Below, piece after piece: positions 35,326 to 43,783 of a DNA stretch of 64,000 bases; the first letter of the stretch is position 1; each line of letters starts with the position of its first letter. The notes beneath the pieces were generated by a model. It searched no databases. It was given only the letters and a program-made list of their open reading frames with translations, and was not told the DNA's origin. Source of the stretch: Leptolyngbya sp. PCC 7375 (lineage in GTDB: Bacteria > Cyanobacteriota > Cyanobacteriia > Phormidesmidales > Phormidesmidaceae); assembly GCF_000316115.1 (NCBI RefSeq), contig NZ_JH993797.1:4512486-4576485 (forward strand), written 5' to 3'. The position numbers and the translations under genes are program-made.

Positions 35326-36912
35326 ATGGGCGTAATTCCGTTGGCTAAGCCAAAGGTGACGTTTCTATGGACGGCCGCTCTGGCTGTTTTGTTATGGTTG
35401 GGACTGGGTGAACCGGCTTGGGCTCAGGTCTCGGGGATATCTGTCCAAGAGCAACTCGCGGTTGAGGCCGAGTCAGAAAGCTCTATTCAGCCTTATCTTG
35501 ATCGCGTGGCTAATGGCGTTAGCGAGTTTACGCTTGATAACGGCATGAAGTTTATCGTGTTGGAGCGTCATCAAGCTCCAGTGGTGTCGATGATGCTCTA
35601 TGCCAAGGTGGGGGCGGTTAATGAGGACGATGGTCATACCGGTGTTGCCCATTATCTGGAGCACTTAGCGTTCAAAGGCACAACTCAAATTGGTACCAAG
35701 GACTACTCAGCAGAAGCACCGCTGCTACAGGAGATGGATGTGGTCTTTGATCAGCTGATGGCGGCTGAGAAATCAGGCGATGAAGAAAAAACGGCGACGT
35801 TGCGATCGCAGTTCGACACCCTTCAGTCTCAAGCTGCAGAATACGTTGAACAAAATAAGTTTGGCCAAATTATCGAGCAGTCTGGTGGTCGTGGCCTGAA
35901 TGCCACCACCTCTGCCGACGCCACCCGTTACTTCTATAGCCTCCCCTCCAATAAGTTAGAACTGTGGATGTCTTTGGAGTCAGAACGCTTCATTGATCCT
36001 GTATTCCGCGAATTTTATAAAGAAAAAGAAGTCATCCTGGAAGAACGCCGCATGCGGGTAGACAATTCCCCCATCGGCCAAATCGTTGAAAAGTTCTTAG
36101 AAGTTGCGTTTGATCAGCATCCGTACCGTCGTCCAGTCATTGGCTATAAGGAAGACCTGCGCTTGGCCACTCGCGAAGATATCGCCAAGTTTTTTGATGC
36201 TTATTATGGACCGAGCAATTTGATTGCTGCTGTGGTGGGGGATGTTGACCCTGATAATGTCAAGGCTCTAGCCACCGCCTATTTTGGTCGCACGCAATCC
36301 CGCAGCCTCCCTCCCGAAGTCGCCATACAGGAACCACCTCAGACAGAGCCTAAATCCTTTGAACTGAAGCTACCCAGTCAACCCTGGTATTTAGAAGGCT
36401 TCCATCGTCCTGGTATTAATCATCCTGACCATGTGGTTTATGCCATGATTGAGAGCATTTTGGTGGGGGGGCGCACTTCACGCATGTATCAAGACATGGT
36501 GGTGCAATCCCAAGTAGCTCTGAATATTGGCAGCGCCAATGGATTCCCTGGTGATCGCTATGACAATATTCTCTTGCTCTATGGCCTGACGGCTCCTGGT
36601 CATACCGTTGATGATATGGCTGAGCGGATGGATGTTTTACTTACCCAGCTAAAGCAAGAACCCGTGACCCCTGAGGAATTAGACCGAGTGAAAACTCAAG
36701 CTAGAGCTTCTCTGTTACGCAATCTGGAGTCCAATTCAGGTATGGCGAGCTTGCTGACTGAATATGAAGCTAAAACCAATGACTGGCGTCATGTATTTGA
36801 AGAATTAAAAGCCATTGAAGCGGTTACGGCTGAAGATGTTCAGCGTGTAGCTCAAGCAACCTTTGTGTCGAGTAATCGTACCGTTGGTAAACTGCTATCG
36901 ACGGAGCCATAG
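35326..36912 (+). CDS. M16 family zinc peptidase (catalytic subunit)
   Basis: Pitrilysin-type protease, 528 residues, with a signal peptide (VTFLWTAALAVLLWLGLG, then AWAQ) so it is exported to periplasm or lumen. The inverted zinc motif is AHYLEHLAFKGT near residue 108. The distal Glu lies in SLESERFIDP near 216, after an insert of about 55 charged residues (EMDVVFDQLMAAEKSGDEEK...). The second half has the M16 C-terminal fold. A second M16 gene starts 134 bases downstream, and the two likely form a heterodimer like PqqL or mitochondrial processing peptidases. Confidence 0.93.
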   Translation: MGVIPLAKPKVTFLWTAALAVLLWLGLGEPAWAQVSGISVQEQLAVEAESESSIQPYLDRVANGVSEFTLDNGMKFIVLERHQAPVVSMMLYAKVGAVNEDDGHTGVAHYLEHLAFKGTTQIGTKDYSAEAPLLQEMDVVFDQLMAAEKSGDEEKTATLRSQFDTLQSQAAEYVEQNKFGQIIEQSGGRGLNATTSADATRYFYSLPSNKLELWMSLESERFIDPVFREFYKEKEVILEERRMRVDNSPIGQIVEKFLEVAFDQHPYRRPVIGYKEDLRLATREDIAKFFDAYYGPSNLIAAVVGDVDPDNVKALATAYFGRTQSRSLPPEVAIQEPPQTEPKSFELKLPSQPWYLEGFHRPGINHPDHVVYAMIESILVGGRTSRMYQDMVVQSQVALNIGSANGFPGDRYDNILLLYGLTAPGHTVDDMAERMDVLLTQLKQEPVTPEELDRVKTQARASLLRNLESNSGMASLLTEYEAKTNDWRHVFEELKAIEAVTAEDVQRVAQATFVSSNRTVGKLLSTEP

Positions 36913-37046
36913 CAGCCGCAATGTAGAAGGCAGAAGATAGGAACGAGAACAAATTCTTCTCTACCTATCTTTTCTTTTCTTCTCATCTTTAGCCGAGCAT
37001 CTGCACAACGTTTCCCTATTGCCCCTGCCCATTCTCCTTAAACCCT

Positions 37047-38528
37047 ATGTTCTGGTTTTCCAAGCGTCGTCTGACCATAAGCTTCTTTCTGGCCATGGCT
37101 ACTTTTGGCTTGGTTCTCACCCTAGGGTGGAGCAAGCCTGCCAATGCCGTGACGGCTAGCCACTACACGGATCTGGAATTTGAACCCCTCAGCGAAATTC
37201 AAATTCCTGAGTTTGAGCGCTATGAGCTACCCAATGGCCTGGTTGTGTATCTCATGGAAAAGCATGACCTACCTTTGGTAAGCGGTTCAGCGACGTTTAG
37301 GGCTGGGGAATTTATGGAGCCCGATGGCAAAACTGGTTTGGCCGGCATTATGGGAGAAGCCATGCGTGTGGGCGGAACAGTCAACTATACCCCTGATCAA
37401 CTCAATCAATTTTTAGAACAGCGGGCTGCAGCGGTTGAGAGTAGTCTGAGTGCGACTACGGGGAGTGCTAGCTTCAGTGTCCTGAGTGAAGATTTAGCTG
37501 ATGTCTTTGCAATTTTTTCAGAGGTTGTCCAGAAGCCAGCCTTTGCCCCAGAAAAAATTGACTTAATTAAAAGTCAGTACCGTGGCAGCATTGCCCGCCG
37601 TAATGATGACCCAGATGATGTCACTACCCGTGAGTTTCGCAAGTTAATTTACGGTGATGAAAGTCCCTTTGCTCGCATGGTGGAGTATAGCGACATTGAG
37701 AATATTTCACGGGATGACGTTGTTGACTTTTATCAAACAGCTATTCAGCCCAGCGGCACAATTTTAGGTATCAGCGGCGATTTTGATGCTACTCAGATGA
37801 AGGCGCTGATTGAAGAATTTTTTGCTGACTGGTCACCATCGGTTAGGGCCAAAGCAAATGTGCAAGTACCCAATGTAGAGCAGAAAACCAATGGTCTCTA
37901 TGTGATAGATCAGCCTCAGCTCACCCAGAGTTACATTCATATCGGTCATTTGGGTGGGCGCTTAGATAGCCCTGATCATGCACCGATGGTCATTCTCAAT
38001 GAAGTGCTCAACGGATTTGGTGGTCGCCTGTTTAACGATATTCGCTCTCGTCAGGGGCTGGCCTACGTGGTTTATGCCTTCTGGAGCCCGCGCTACGATT
38101 ACCCTGGCTTATTTATTGGCGGTGGTCAAACTCGGTCTGAGGCGACAGTGCCTTTTATTGAAACCATGTACAAGGAAATTCAGCGGGTACGCCAAGAGCC
38201 CATTACCGCTAAGGAATTGCAATATGCCAAAGATGCGGTGCTCAATAGCTTTGTGTTTAACTTTGCGACTCCAGAGCAAACTCTGTCGCGGCTGATTCGC
38301 TATGAGTACTACGGCTATCCATCCGATTTTGTCTTTGAGTTTCAAAAGGCAGTGGAGTCGACAACAATTGAGCAGGTATTAGCAGCGGCTCAACGTAATT
38401 TGAAGCCCAGTGATTTGGTGACCATCGTGGTGGGCAATATTGATGCCATTGACCCTTCTTTAGGGACCTTAGCAGAGGAGGTCAAAATTACTCCGATCGA
38501 TATTTCTATTCCGGAGTCATCGGTATAG
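37047..38528 (+). CDS. M16 family protein lacking the zinc motif (partner subunit)
   Basis: A 493-residue M16-fold protein with a signal peptide (LTISFFLAMATFGLVLTLGW, then PANA). Where the catalytic HxxEH should be it reads TGLAGIMGEAMRVGG, so it cannot bind zinc and is probably the non-catalytic partner. The C-terminal half keeps the substrate-binding Arg/Tyr pair region (LFNDIRSRQGLAYVVYAFWSPRYDYPG near residue 330). Same strand and close behind the catalytic gene, so a heterodimeric peptidase is inferred. Confidence 0.93.
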   Translation: MFWFSKRRLTISFFLAMATFGLVLTLGWSKPANAVTASHYTDLEFEPLSEIQIPEFERYELPNGLVVYLMEKHDLPLVSGSATFRAGEFMEPDGKTGLAGIMGEAMRVGGTVNYTPDQLNQFLEQRAAAVESSLSATTGSASFSVLSEDLADVFAIFSEVVQKPAFAPEKIDLIKSQYRGSIARRNDDPDDVTTREFRKLIYGDESPFARMVEYSDIENISRDDVVDFYQTAIQPSGTILGISGDFDATQMKALIEEFFADWSPSVRAKANVQVPNVEQKTNGLYVIDQPQLTQSYIHIGHLGGRLDSPDHAPMVILNEVLNGFGGRLFNDIRSRQGLAYVVYAFWSPRYDYPGLFIGGGQTRSEATVPFIETMYKEIQRVRQEPITAKELQYAKDAVLNSFVFNFATPEQTLSRLIRYEYYGYPSDFVFEFQKAVESTTIEQVLAAAQRNLKPSDLVTIVVGNIDAIDPSLGTLAEEVKITPIDISIPESSV

Positions 38529-38583
38529 AAGGACTCTTTATTGCCCATTCTTCATGGCTCATATAGATAATGTCTGAGGAGTA

Positions 38584-39918
38584 CTAGCCCACTAACAGAT
38601 CTTCTTCGGGGTAGTGGATTGTGCTGGGTCTGGGATCCCCCAAAAGGGCAGACATGAGTAATAAAATGCCTACTCGGCCAATGTACATGGTGACAATGAT
38701 GACCAACTGACCCAGGGTGGAGAGCTCTGAGGTAATGCCTGTGGACAGCCCTACGGTGGCAAAAGCGGACACTGTTTCAAATAGCAGGTCGATAAATTCG
38801 ATGCCTGGGTCTGTTAGTGACAGCAGAATGGTCACCATGACCACCGTCATGCCTGATGCAACAACAACACCAACGGCTTTAAGCACCCGCTTATCAGGGA
38901 TTTCCCGCTGATAGGCCAGGACTTCATCTTCGCCTTTGAGGACGGTGCGGGTGCAGTTGAGCAAAATGCGTATTGTGGTGGTCTTGATGCCGCCGCCAGT
39001 ACTGCCGGGACTAGCGCCGATGAACATAAGTGCGATCGCAATAAACAACGAACTCGTCTCCATGGCCCCAATGTCAATGGAGTTAAACCCAGCGGTTCGC
39101 ATAATTACTGATTGGAAGCCCGCCTCCAGCAATTTCATATTCAAAGGCTCGCCACGCAGAGTGGCAGGATTGCTAAACTCCACAGCAAAAAAGGCCAGGG
39201 TTCCTAAAATTAAAAGAACTATGGAGGTACTCGTGACTACCTTGAAGTGGAGTGAGAAAACCTGGTGCTGACGTTTGCGGCGGATGCGATCGCGTACCCA
39301 AATAAACATCTCCATAATCACCTGGTAACCAATACCGCCAATAATCACCAAGCCAGCAATCACCCCATTAATCCAAGGAGACCGAGCATATTGCACCAGA
39401 CTGTCAGAAAATAGGCTAAACCCCGCATTATTAAAGGCGCTGATGCTATGAAAGATAGATAGCCACAGACTTCGTCCTGCACCATAATCATTGGCAAAGC
39501 GAGGCAGTAGTGAAAAGGCCCCGCTCAGCTCAAAAATCATGGTCATGGCAATAATTGATTTGATCAGGGATGCCGCAGATGATAATTCAGTCGTGTCCAA
39601 CGATTGCTGAATGGCCAGCCGATCTTTGAGACCTAAACGTCGCCCCAATAACAGCAGTAGCAATGTGGTCGCCGTCATATATCCCAGCCCACCCAACTGT
39701 ATCAGCAGCAAAATGATGCCTTGGCCAAGGGGGGAAAAATAGGAGCCCGTATCCACCACAATCAGGCCTGTGACACACACCGCTGATGTCGCTGTGAACA
39801 GGGCCACGATTGGGTCATTCCATTCACCATTGGCTGTTGCAAAGGGCAGCATTAGTAACAGTGTGCCAACGGTAATCACCGTCAAAAAGCCGACACATAC
39901 AGTCCTTGAAACGGTCAT
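38584..39918 (-). CDS. ktrB: KtrB/TrkH-type potassium uptake transporter
   Basis: Membrane K+ channel-like subunit (Na+-dependent Ktr type in cyanobacteria), 444 residues with four P-loop repeats. The selectivity filters are TSAVCVTGL near residue 46, ISAFNNAGFS near 160, MRTAGFNSI near 271 and SAFATVGLSTG near 388. The third loop GASPGSTGGGIKTTT near 299 is the gating loop. TrkH is the alternative, but the length and short N-terminus favour KtrB. The regulatory KtrA gene is not visible nearby. Confidence 0.9.
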   Translation of the reverse strand: MTVSRTVCVGFLTVITVGTLLLMLPFATANGEWNDPIVALFTATSAVCVTGLIVVDTGSYFSPLGQGIILLLIQLGGLGYMTATTLLLLLLGRRLGLKDRLAIQQSLDTTELSSAASLIKSIIAMTMIFELSGAFSLLPRFANDYGAGRSLWLSIFHSISAFNNAGFSLFSDSLVQYARSPWINGVIAGLVIIGGIGYQVIMEMFIWVRDRIRRKRQHQVFSLHFKVVTSTSIVLLILGTLAFFAVEFSNPATLRGEPLNMKLLEAGFQSVIMRTAGFNSIDIGAMETSSLFIAIALMFIGASPGSTGGGIKTTTIRILLNCTRTVLKGEDEVLAYQREIPDKRVLKAVGVVVASGMTVVMVTILLSLTDPGIEFIDLLFETVSAFATVGLSTGITSELSTLGQLVIIVTMYIGRVGILLLMSALLGDPRPSTIHYPEEDLLVG

Positions 39919-40169
39919 TGGTGGTTTACTCGCATAGTCCTAATTTAGGATGGTCCCTGCTGATTGTGGATCAATCGGTGTATTAGCCCAATCTGCCAAT
40001 ACCTAAATTACATATCGGTCAATTTTATGATGCTGTCTTCTTTCAATGGAGAGGATTTTGCGATATTCCCTTGGAAAATAAGCAAGAAGGAGGCAATTCT
40101 CCATGAGAACAACCCCCTTCTAACGGCCTATAGTGATTAAGTGACCGTAGTTATCGGTCAACGTTGAAT

Positions 40170-41411
40170 TTAGTTAGTGCAATCCACCAGGCGAACAACG
40201 GCAGTGGCTGCATAGTTGCGGAGGGCATCAGTATTAGGTGCAAACGCTGTGCCACTCTCATTTACAGGGCTGGCAATGCCACAATAGGCCGAGAGGTTAG
40301 AAATTACACTACCAGCCCAGTGACCTTCAGTATCAGAGAACGCAAAGGCTTGTTGTGTGGGCGTTAAAGCAGTTCCCTGACCAAGGGTGCGCTTGCGATA
40401 CTCAGCCGCTCTACGCAGTACAGCCATCATCTCGGCCCGAGTTACTTCATCGCTGGGCCTGAAGGTACCTTCGGGGTCGCCGCTGACAATGCCACTTTGG
40501 CTAGCAAATTGGATTTTTGCAGCACTCCAGCGATCTTGAGGAACGTCGGAGAAGGGAGAGCTAGTAACCTGACTGGGCAGGGCAATAGAGATATTGTCCT
40601 GGGCATCCAGTGCTTCAATCACCATGGAGACGAGCTGTTCACGGGTCAGGGCATTACGAGGACGGAAGGTGCCATCCTGGAAGCCGGCAATGAAGCCAAT
40701 TTCTACTGCACGATTAATCTGTGATGCGTAGACATCGTTCGTGACATCGCGAAAAGCGACTTCTGTCGGTGTGTCAGGATCAGGCGTAGTAGGTGTCCCA
40801 GGGTCGGTAACTATGGGGCCACCACCTTCTACTAGCGACGCTAGACTGGCATCGTTAGTCAGATACAGGTGTCCTAGTTGACGCCCTTCAAGGGTGCGAC
40901 GGGTGAGACGCCAGCCAGGATTGAGAAAGACTTTGGTAAACCCATTTTCTGCTTGGCCAAAGGTACGACCAAGGTTGATGGGATCTGCATTGCGATAAGG
41001 ATTAGTGGGAAAACTGCTAGGTCTACCAACCAAAATATACTCGCCATCTGCTTCCCTGATCTCCATGTTAAAACGGCTGCCAGCCTCGCCATCACTAGTG
41101 CGAATGGAGTAACCATTACTGTCGGTGCTACGTCCACAGATGCCGCTGAAGTCAAAGTTAAGCAGTAGTGGTTCGATTTGAGTGGGTTGTGAGCCAGACT
41201 CACTCCAACACTGACGCTCATCGGTTCTCTGTTCGATGATCATGAATTGGGGGCGACCCAGCAGACCACCGCCAGGAGCAGCTACGAGCACAAAGTCTTC
41301 TTGATCAACTTCAACATTGCCAAAAGACTGGGCATCTACGCGGGTAGTCGCTCCAAGAATAGTTAGGGTCGCTGCGGTGGCAGCAGCGATAGCTAAGCGT
41401 AGTGGATTCAT
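40170..41411 (-). CDS. DUF3747 and S-layer homology domain protein
   Basis: Exported cell-surface protein of 413 residues. The start is ATG 41411 (MNPLRLAIAAATAATLTIL), which opens a signal peptide ending in VDA; the frame to 41468 precedes it needlessly. DUF3747 spans about 28-190 (FGNVEVDQEDFVLVAAPGG; PLLLNFDFSGICGRSTDSNG). A Pro/Thr linker (DPGTPTTPDPDTPTE) follows. SLH motifs are near 225 (FRDVTNDVYASQINRAVEIG) and 290 (FSDVPQDRWSAAKIQFASQSG), with a third degenerate repeat near 360. SLH domains bind peptidoglycan-linked polymers. A small stem at 40142-40160 follows the stop. Confidence 0.92.
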   Translation of the reverse strand: MNPLRLAIAAATAATLTILGATTRVDAQSFGNVEVDQEDFVLVAAPGGGLLGRPQFMIIEQRTDERQCWSESGSQPTQIEPLLLNFDFSGICGRSTDSNGYSIRTSDGEAGSRFNMEIREADGEYILVGRPSSFPTNPYRNADPINLGRTFGQAENGFTKVFLNPGWRLTRRTLEGRQLGHLYLTNDASLASLVEGGGPIVTDPGTPTTPDPDTPTEVAFRDVTNDVYASQINRAVEIGFIAGFQDGTFRPRNALTREQLVSMVIEALDAQDNISIALPSQVTSSPFSDVPQDRWSAAKIQFASQSGIVSGDPEGTFRPSDEVTRAEMMAVLRRAAEYRKRTLGQGTALTPTQQAFAFSDTEGHWAGSVISNLSAYCGIASPVNESGTAFAPNTDALRNYAATAVVRLVDCTN

Positions 41412-41770
41412 TGTTGATTTCTTGAAAGTATGAAGCAGGACCTGATTTGAATGTTGCCCGATGGGCATAAAGACGTGACGTTACGGTAATTTTTCTTGAT
41501 GGAAGCTTTAATTTAAAAACTTCAGATGTTAACCCGATATTTTTAACCCTAAGGACTAACCCATCACTCAAAGCCTTTATTTTGGCTTTTTTTAGGGTTA
41601 CCCTTAGGCTTTCAGGAACGTAATAAAGACCGTTTCCTTCGTTTCGAAGCCGCACGGCGAACCATATGCTTCTACATGGTTAAGTGCCATTACGGAAACT
41701 AGACCACAAACTTGCCTTTGTTATGTTGAATTTGACACGATAGAACTGTTGTGTAAGGAGCTCCTCAAGA
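41412..41770. other. Divergent spacer of the SLH and pentapeptide genes
   Basis: About 360 bases without a gene. A nested inverted repeat lies at 41544-41600: TAACCCTAA pairs with TTAGGGTTA, enclosing AAAGCC/GGCTTT. On the minus strand this is 135-190 bases upstream of the SLH gene and may be a leader structure. AAGGAG at 41756-41761 is the ribosome-binding site for the pentapeptide gene. Confidence 0.6.
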
Positions 41771-42415
41771 ATGCAACCGATGGTTCTAGGAATAACCCAG
41801 TGGCTATGGCATTGCAGACGTCATCCGGTCGCTTTAGCGGGCGTCACACTATTGACCATGATGTTTGTTCAGAGTCCAATCGCCCAAGCCTTGGATGAAA
41901 ATGATCTCAAACGCTTGCTTGAAACGAATGAATGCCCTGGTTGCAACTTAGAACAGGCTGATTTAAGACGCTTAGATCTGACAGGTGCCAATCTGGAAGG
42001 TGCCAACTTGAGAGACGCTAATTTGTTCTATGCGGTTTTAGATGGCGCTAATCTCAAAGGGGCCGATCTGAGCCAGAGTAACTTGGCGTATGTCAGAGCA
42101 CTGACTATCCTAACAGAGGTCACCGATAGTGAAGGCAACTTCCTCGAATTTCCAGCCCAATTTGTAGGTGCTGATCTGGAGGGGGCACTACTGACCTATG
42201 CTGACTTTTCTGGTGCTGAAATGATGGAAGCTAATTTTTCAGAGGCTTACATCAATAAGACTCAATTCGTAGGAGCTCAACTACAGCATTCCAACTTTGT
42301 TGGGGTTATCCACGATGTTGATCTGACAGGAGCCAATCTCTGTGGTGCGACCTATTGGGGAGGCATTGACTATAGACGTGCTTGTAATGTGCCCGTACCT
42401 GATTTGGTGGAGTAG
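41771..42415 (+). CDS. Exported pentapeptide-repeat protein
   Basis: A 214-residue protein with an N-terminal hydrophobic signal segment (HPVALAGVTLLTMMFVQSPIAQA) and then pentapeptide repeats of the A(D/N)LXX type in two blocks: about 60-105 (ADLRRLDLTGANLEGANL) and about 135-200. CPGCNLEQADL near residue 57 is a conserved Cys pair at the start of the repeats. It should form a right-handed beta helix in the periplasm or thylakoid lumen, as in known lumenal pentapeptide proteins. Function unknown. Confidence 0.92.
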   Translation: MQPMVLGITQWLWHCRRHPVALAGVTLLTMMFVQSPIAQALDENDLKRLLETNECPGCNLEQADLRRLDLTGANLEGANLRDANLFYAVLDGANLKGADLSQSNLAYVRALTILTEVTDSEGNFLEFPAQFVGADLEGALLTYADFSGAEMMEANFSEAYINKTQFVGAQLQHSNFVGVIHDVDLTGANLCGATYWGGIDYRRACNVPVPDLVE

Positions 42416-42441
42416 GCGAGGCCTTTTGATAAATGGACAAG

Positions 42442-42548
42442 GAAATTTTGAGTTTTGAATTTCAAGTTTTGAGTTGTAGACCATCGCCAATGATGTCTCT
42501 GCTGAACTGTAGCTAACTCAAAATTAAGAACTCAAAGCTCAAAATTTC
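42442..42548. repeat. 34-bp imperfect inverted repeat between convergent genes
   Basis: GAAATTTTGAGTTTTGAATT (from 42442, arm to 42475) is the inverted match of the arm 42515-42548, with about six differences across 34 bases. The arms are built from TTTTGAG/TTTTGAA words. Between them is a 39-base loop. It lies between the pentapeptide gene and DUF2470 and may terminate both or be a short mobile remnant. Confidence 0.75.
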
Positions 42549-42557
42549 TAAACCTGG

Positions 42558-42836
42558 CTAGTCTTGCTTCACTTTTTTGAGCATTTCTACGAGAACATGG
42601 TGGGCGTCCTTGGCATCGGCTAAGGGACGCTCAAAGCTAACTCGTACGGGCGTGTTTTGGCCGTTTACAGTGGCATCTAGATCCATGCCAGTGGTGTCAA
42701 TGGCTGTCATGGTGGCTGCTGTTGCAGCGGTGGCATCGCCAAACTTTTGGGCGTAGATTAGCACTGCATCGGCGTGATCATCATTCATGTGCTTACAGAT
42801 GCGATCGCTGATGGTTGACGTAATTGCTTCAGCCAT
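42558..42836 (-). CDS. DUF2470 domain protein
   Basis: A 92-residue single-domain protein. ISDRICKHMNDDHADAVLIYAQKFG near residue 10 is the DUF2470 (haem-oxygenase-like/PNPOx-associated) signature, and VRVSFERPLADAKDAHHVLVEMLKK is the C-terminal part. In larger proteins this domain sits after flavin or haem-handling split-barrel folds; alone its role is unknown. Confidence 0.88.
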   Translation of the reverse strand: MAEAITSTISDRICKHMNDDHADAVLIYAQKFGDATAATAATMTAIDTTGMDLDATVNGQNTPVRVSFERPLADAKDAHHVLVEMLKKVKQD

Positions 42837-42968
42837 AGAATTTTCCTGAAAAAATTTCCTACACTACTGTTCTAAATCATAGGCGGGTCTTCAACATGAT
42901 TGTTTTGTAATAACAATTCATGGCATTGTTAGAGACGTTATAGAACCTGTTTCTTTGCGCTCAGGCAG

Positions 42969-43418
42969 TTGATAGTATCCTCATCTCCCCCGCCCGGCAG
43001 CGAGCATCCTTGGCCAACGGGGCATATTTTTCAGAGCCCTGGGGCCCATCTCACCTATCGTGTTATCGGTCCCTGTTGCCGACTATTTGATCGTGAACAA
43101 TTGCCTTGGCCTTGTTGTCGTCTACAGTGGCGTGGCAAAGAGCCGAGTTGGCGACGCATTGGTCGACGCTTCATTGTGGATCTAGCGACTAGGCGTCACC
43201 CGTCCTACTGTGTTGAGATTGTGGGCCAAGGGTATCGTGCCCAACCCATTGTGGTGACCCTATACATGAGTCCTTTATCTAGGGAAATGCAGAACTGGTG
43301 GCACACCAAGCGGCGCTATTTAGAATCAGGAACCCCTGATGCTGGCTCGTTAGAGAAGGCCAATTCATCCAAAGAGACGATACCTATGCAAGCCAGGAGT
43401 GCTCAACCCGCTCCATAA
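42969..43418 (+). CDS. Hypothetical basic, Trp- and Cys-rich protein
   Basis: I do not recognise a family. At most 149 residues; it contains PWPTGHIFQSPGAHLTYRVIGPC, RLQWRGKEPSWRRIGRRFIVDLA and PIVVTLYMSPLSREMQNWW, which look like real conserved text rather than a shadow frame. The start is unclear (TTG 42969 shown; no clear ribosome-binding site). The tail from about residue 118 is low complexity. It lies 55 bases before the ferredoxin gene. Confidence 0.55.
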   Translation: MIVSSSPPPGSEHPWPTGHIFQSPGAHLTYRVIGPCCRLFDREQLPWPCCRLQWRGKEPSWRRIGRRFIVDLATRRHPSYCVEIVGQGYRAQPIVVTLYMSPLSREMQNWWHTKRRYLESGTPDAGSLEKANSSKETIPMQARSAQPAP

Positions 43419-43473
43419 ATCTTGCGATAGGATTGTTAATGTCTCTCCTAGCAATTCATATTGACGGACGGTT

Positions 43474-43716
43474 ATGAGTATTGAGGTTCATTTCTTGCCC
43501 GATAACGTCACCGTTTCGGCCAATCCAGGAGAACCTATTTTACAAGTTGCAGAACGCGCTGGAGTTACCATCCCCACTGGATGCTTGATGGGCTCATGTC
43601 ATGCCTGTGAAGTTGATGTGGAAGGTCAAGAAGAACCGATTTGTGCCTGTATCTCTGCTGTTCCAGCGACCCAGTCTCCCTATGTTATTAATCTCTATGT
43701 AGATCCCACCTGGTAA
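43474..43716 (+). CDS. Small 2Fe-2S ferredoxin
   Basis: Soluble electron carrier of 80 residues with a beta-grasp 2Fe-2S fold. Ligands are C37, C42 and C45 (GCLMGSCHACEV) and a fourth at C57 or C59 (ICACIS). The spacing before the last Cys is much shorter than in photosynthetic PetF, so this is a divergent small ferredoxin, not PetF. Redox partners unknown. The last codons (CCCACCTGGTAA) are partly repeated just downstream at 43724-43734. Confidence 0.88.
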   Translation: MSIEVHFLPDNVTVSANPGEPILQVAERAGVTIPTGCLMGSCHACEVDVEGQEEPICACISAVPATQSPYVINLYVDPTW

Positions 43717-43723
43717 GTAGCCA

Positions 43724-43753
43724 CCACCTGGTAATCGCTCAGCCACCAGGTGG
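43724..43753. repeat. 9-bp stem-loop between ferredoxin and RlpA-like genes
   Basis: CCACCTGGT (43724-43732) pairs with ACCAGGTGG (43745-43753), loop 12 bases. It lies between convergent genes, so it may be a terminator, but no T-run follows on either strand. The left arm duplicates the last codons of the ferredoxin gene. Confidence 0.6.
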
Positions 43754-43783
43754 CAGCTAGTAATCAAGATTATGGGGTGACAG

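Noticed and set aside
41311..41655. 114-codon minus-strand frame overlapping the SLH gene start
   Set aside because: It is out of frame with the clear signal peptide of the SLH gene and covers its leader structure; a shadow frame.
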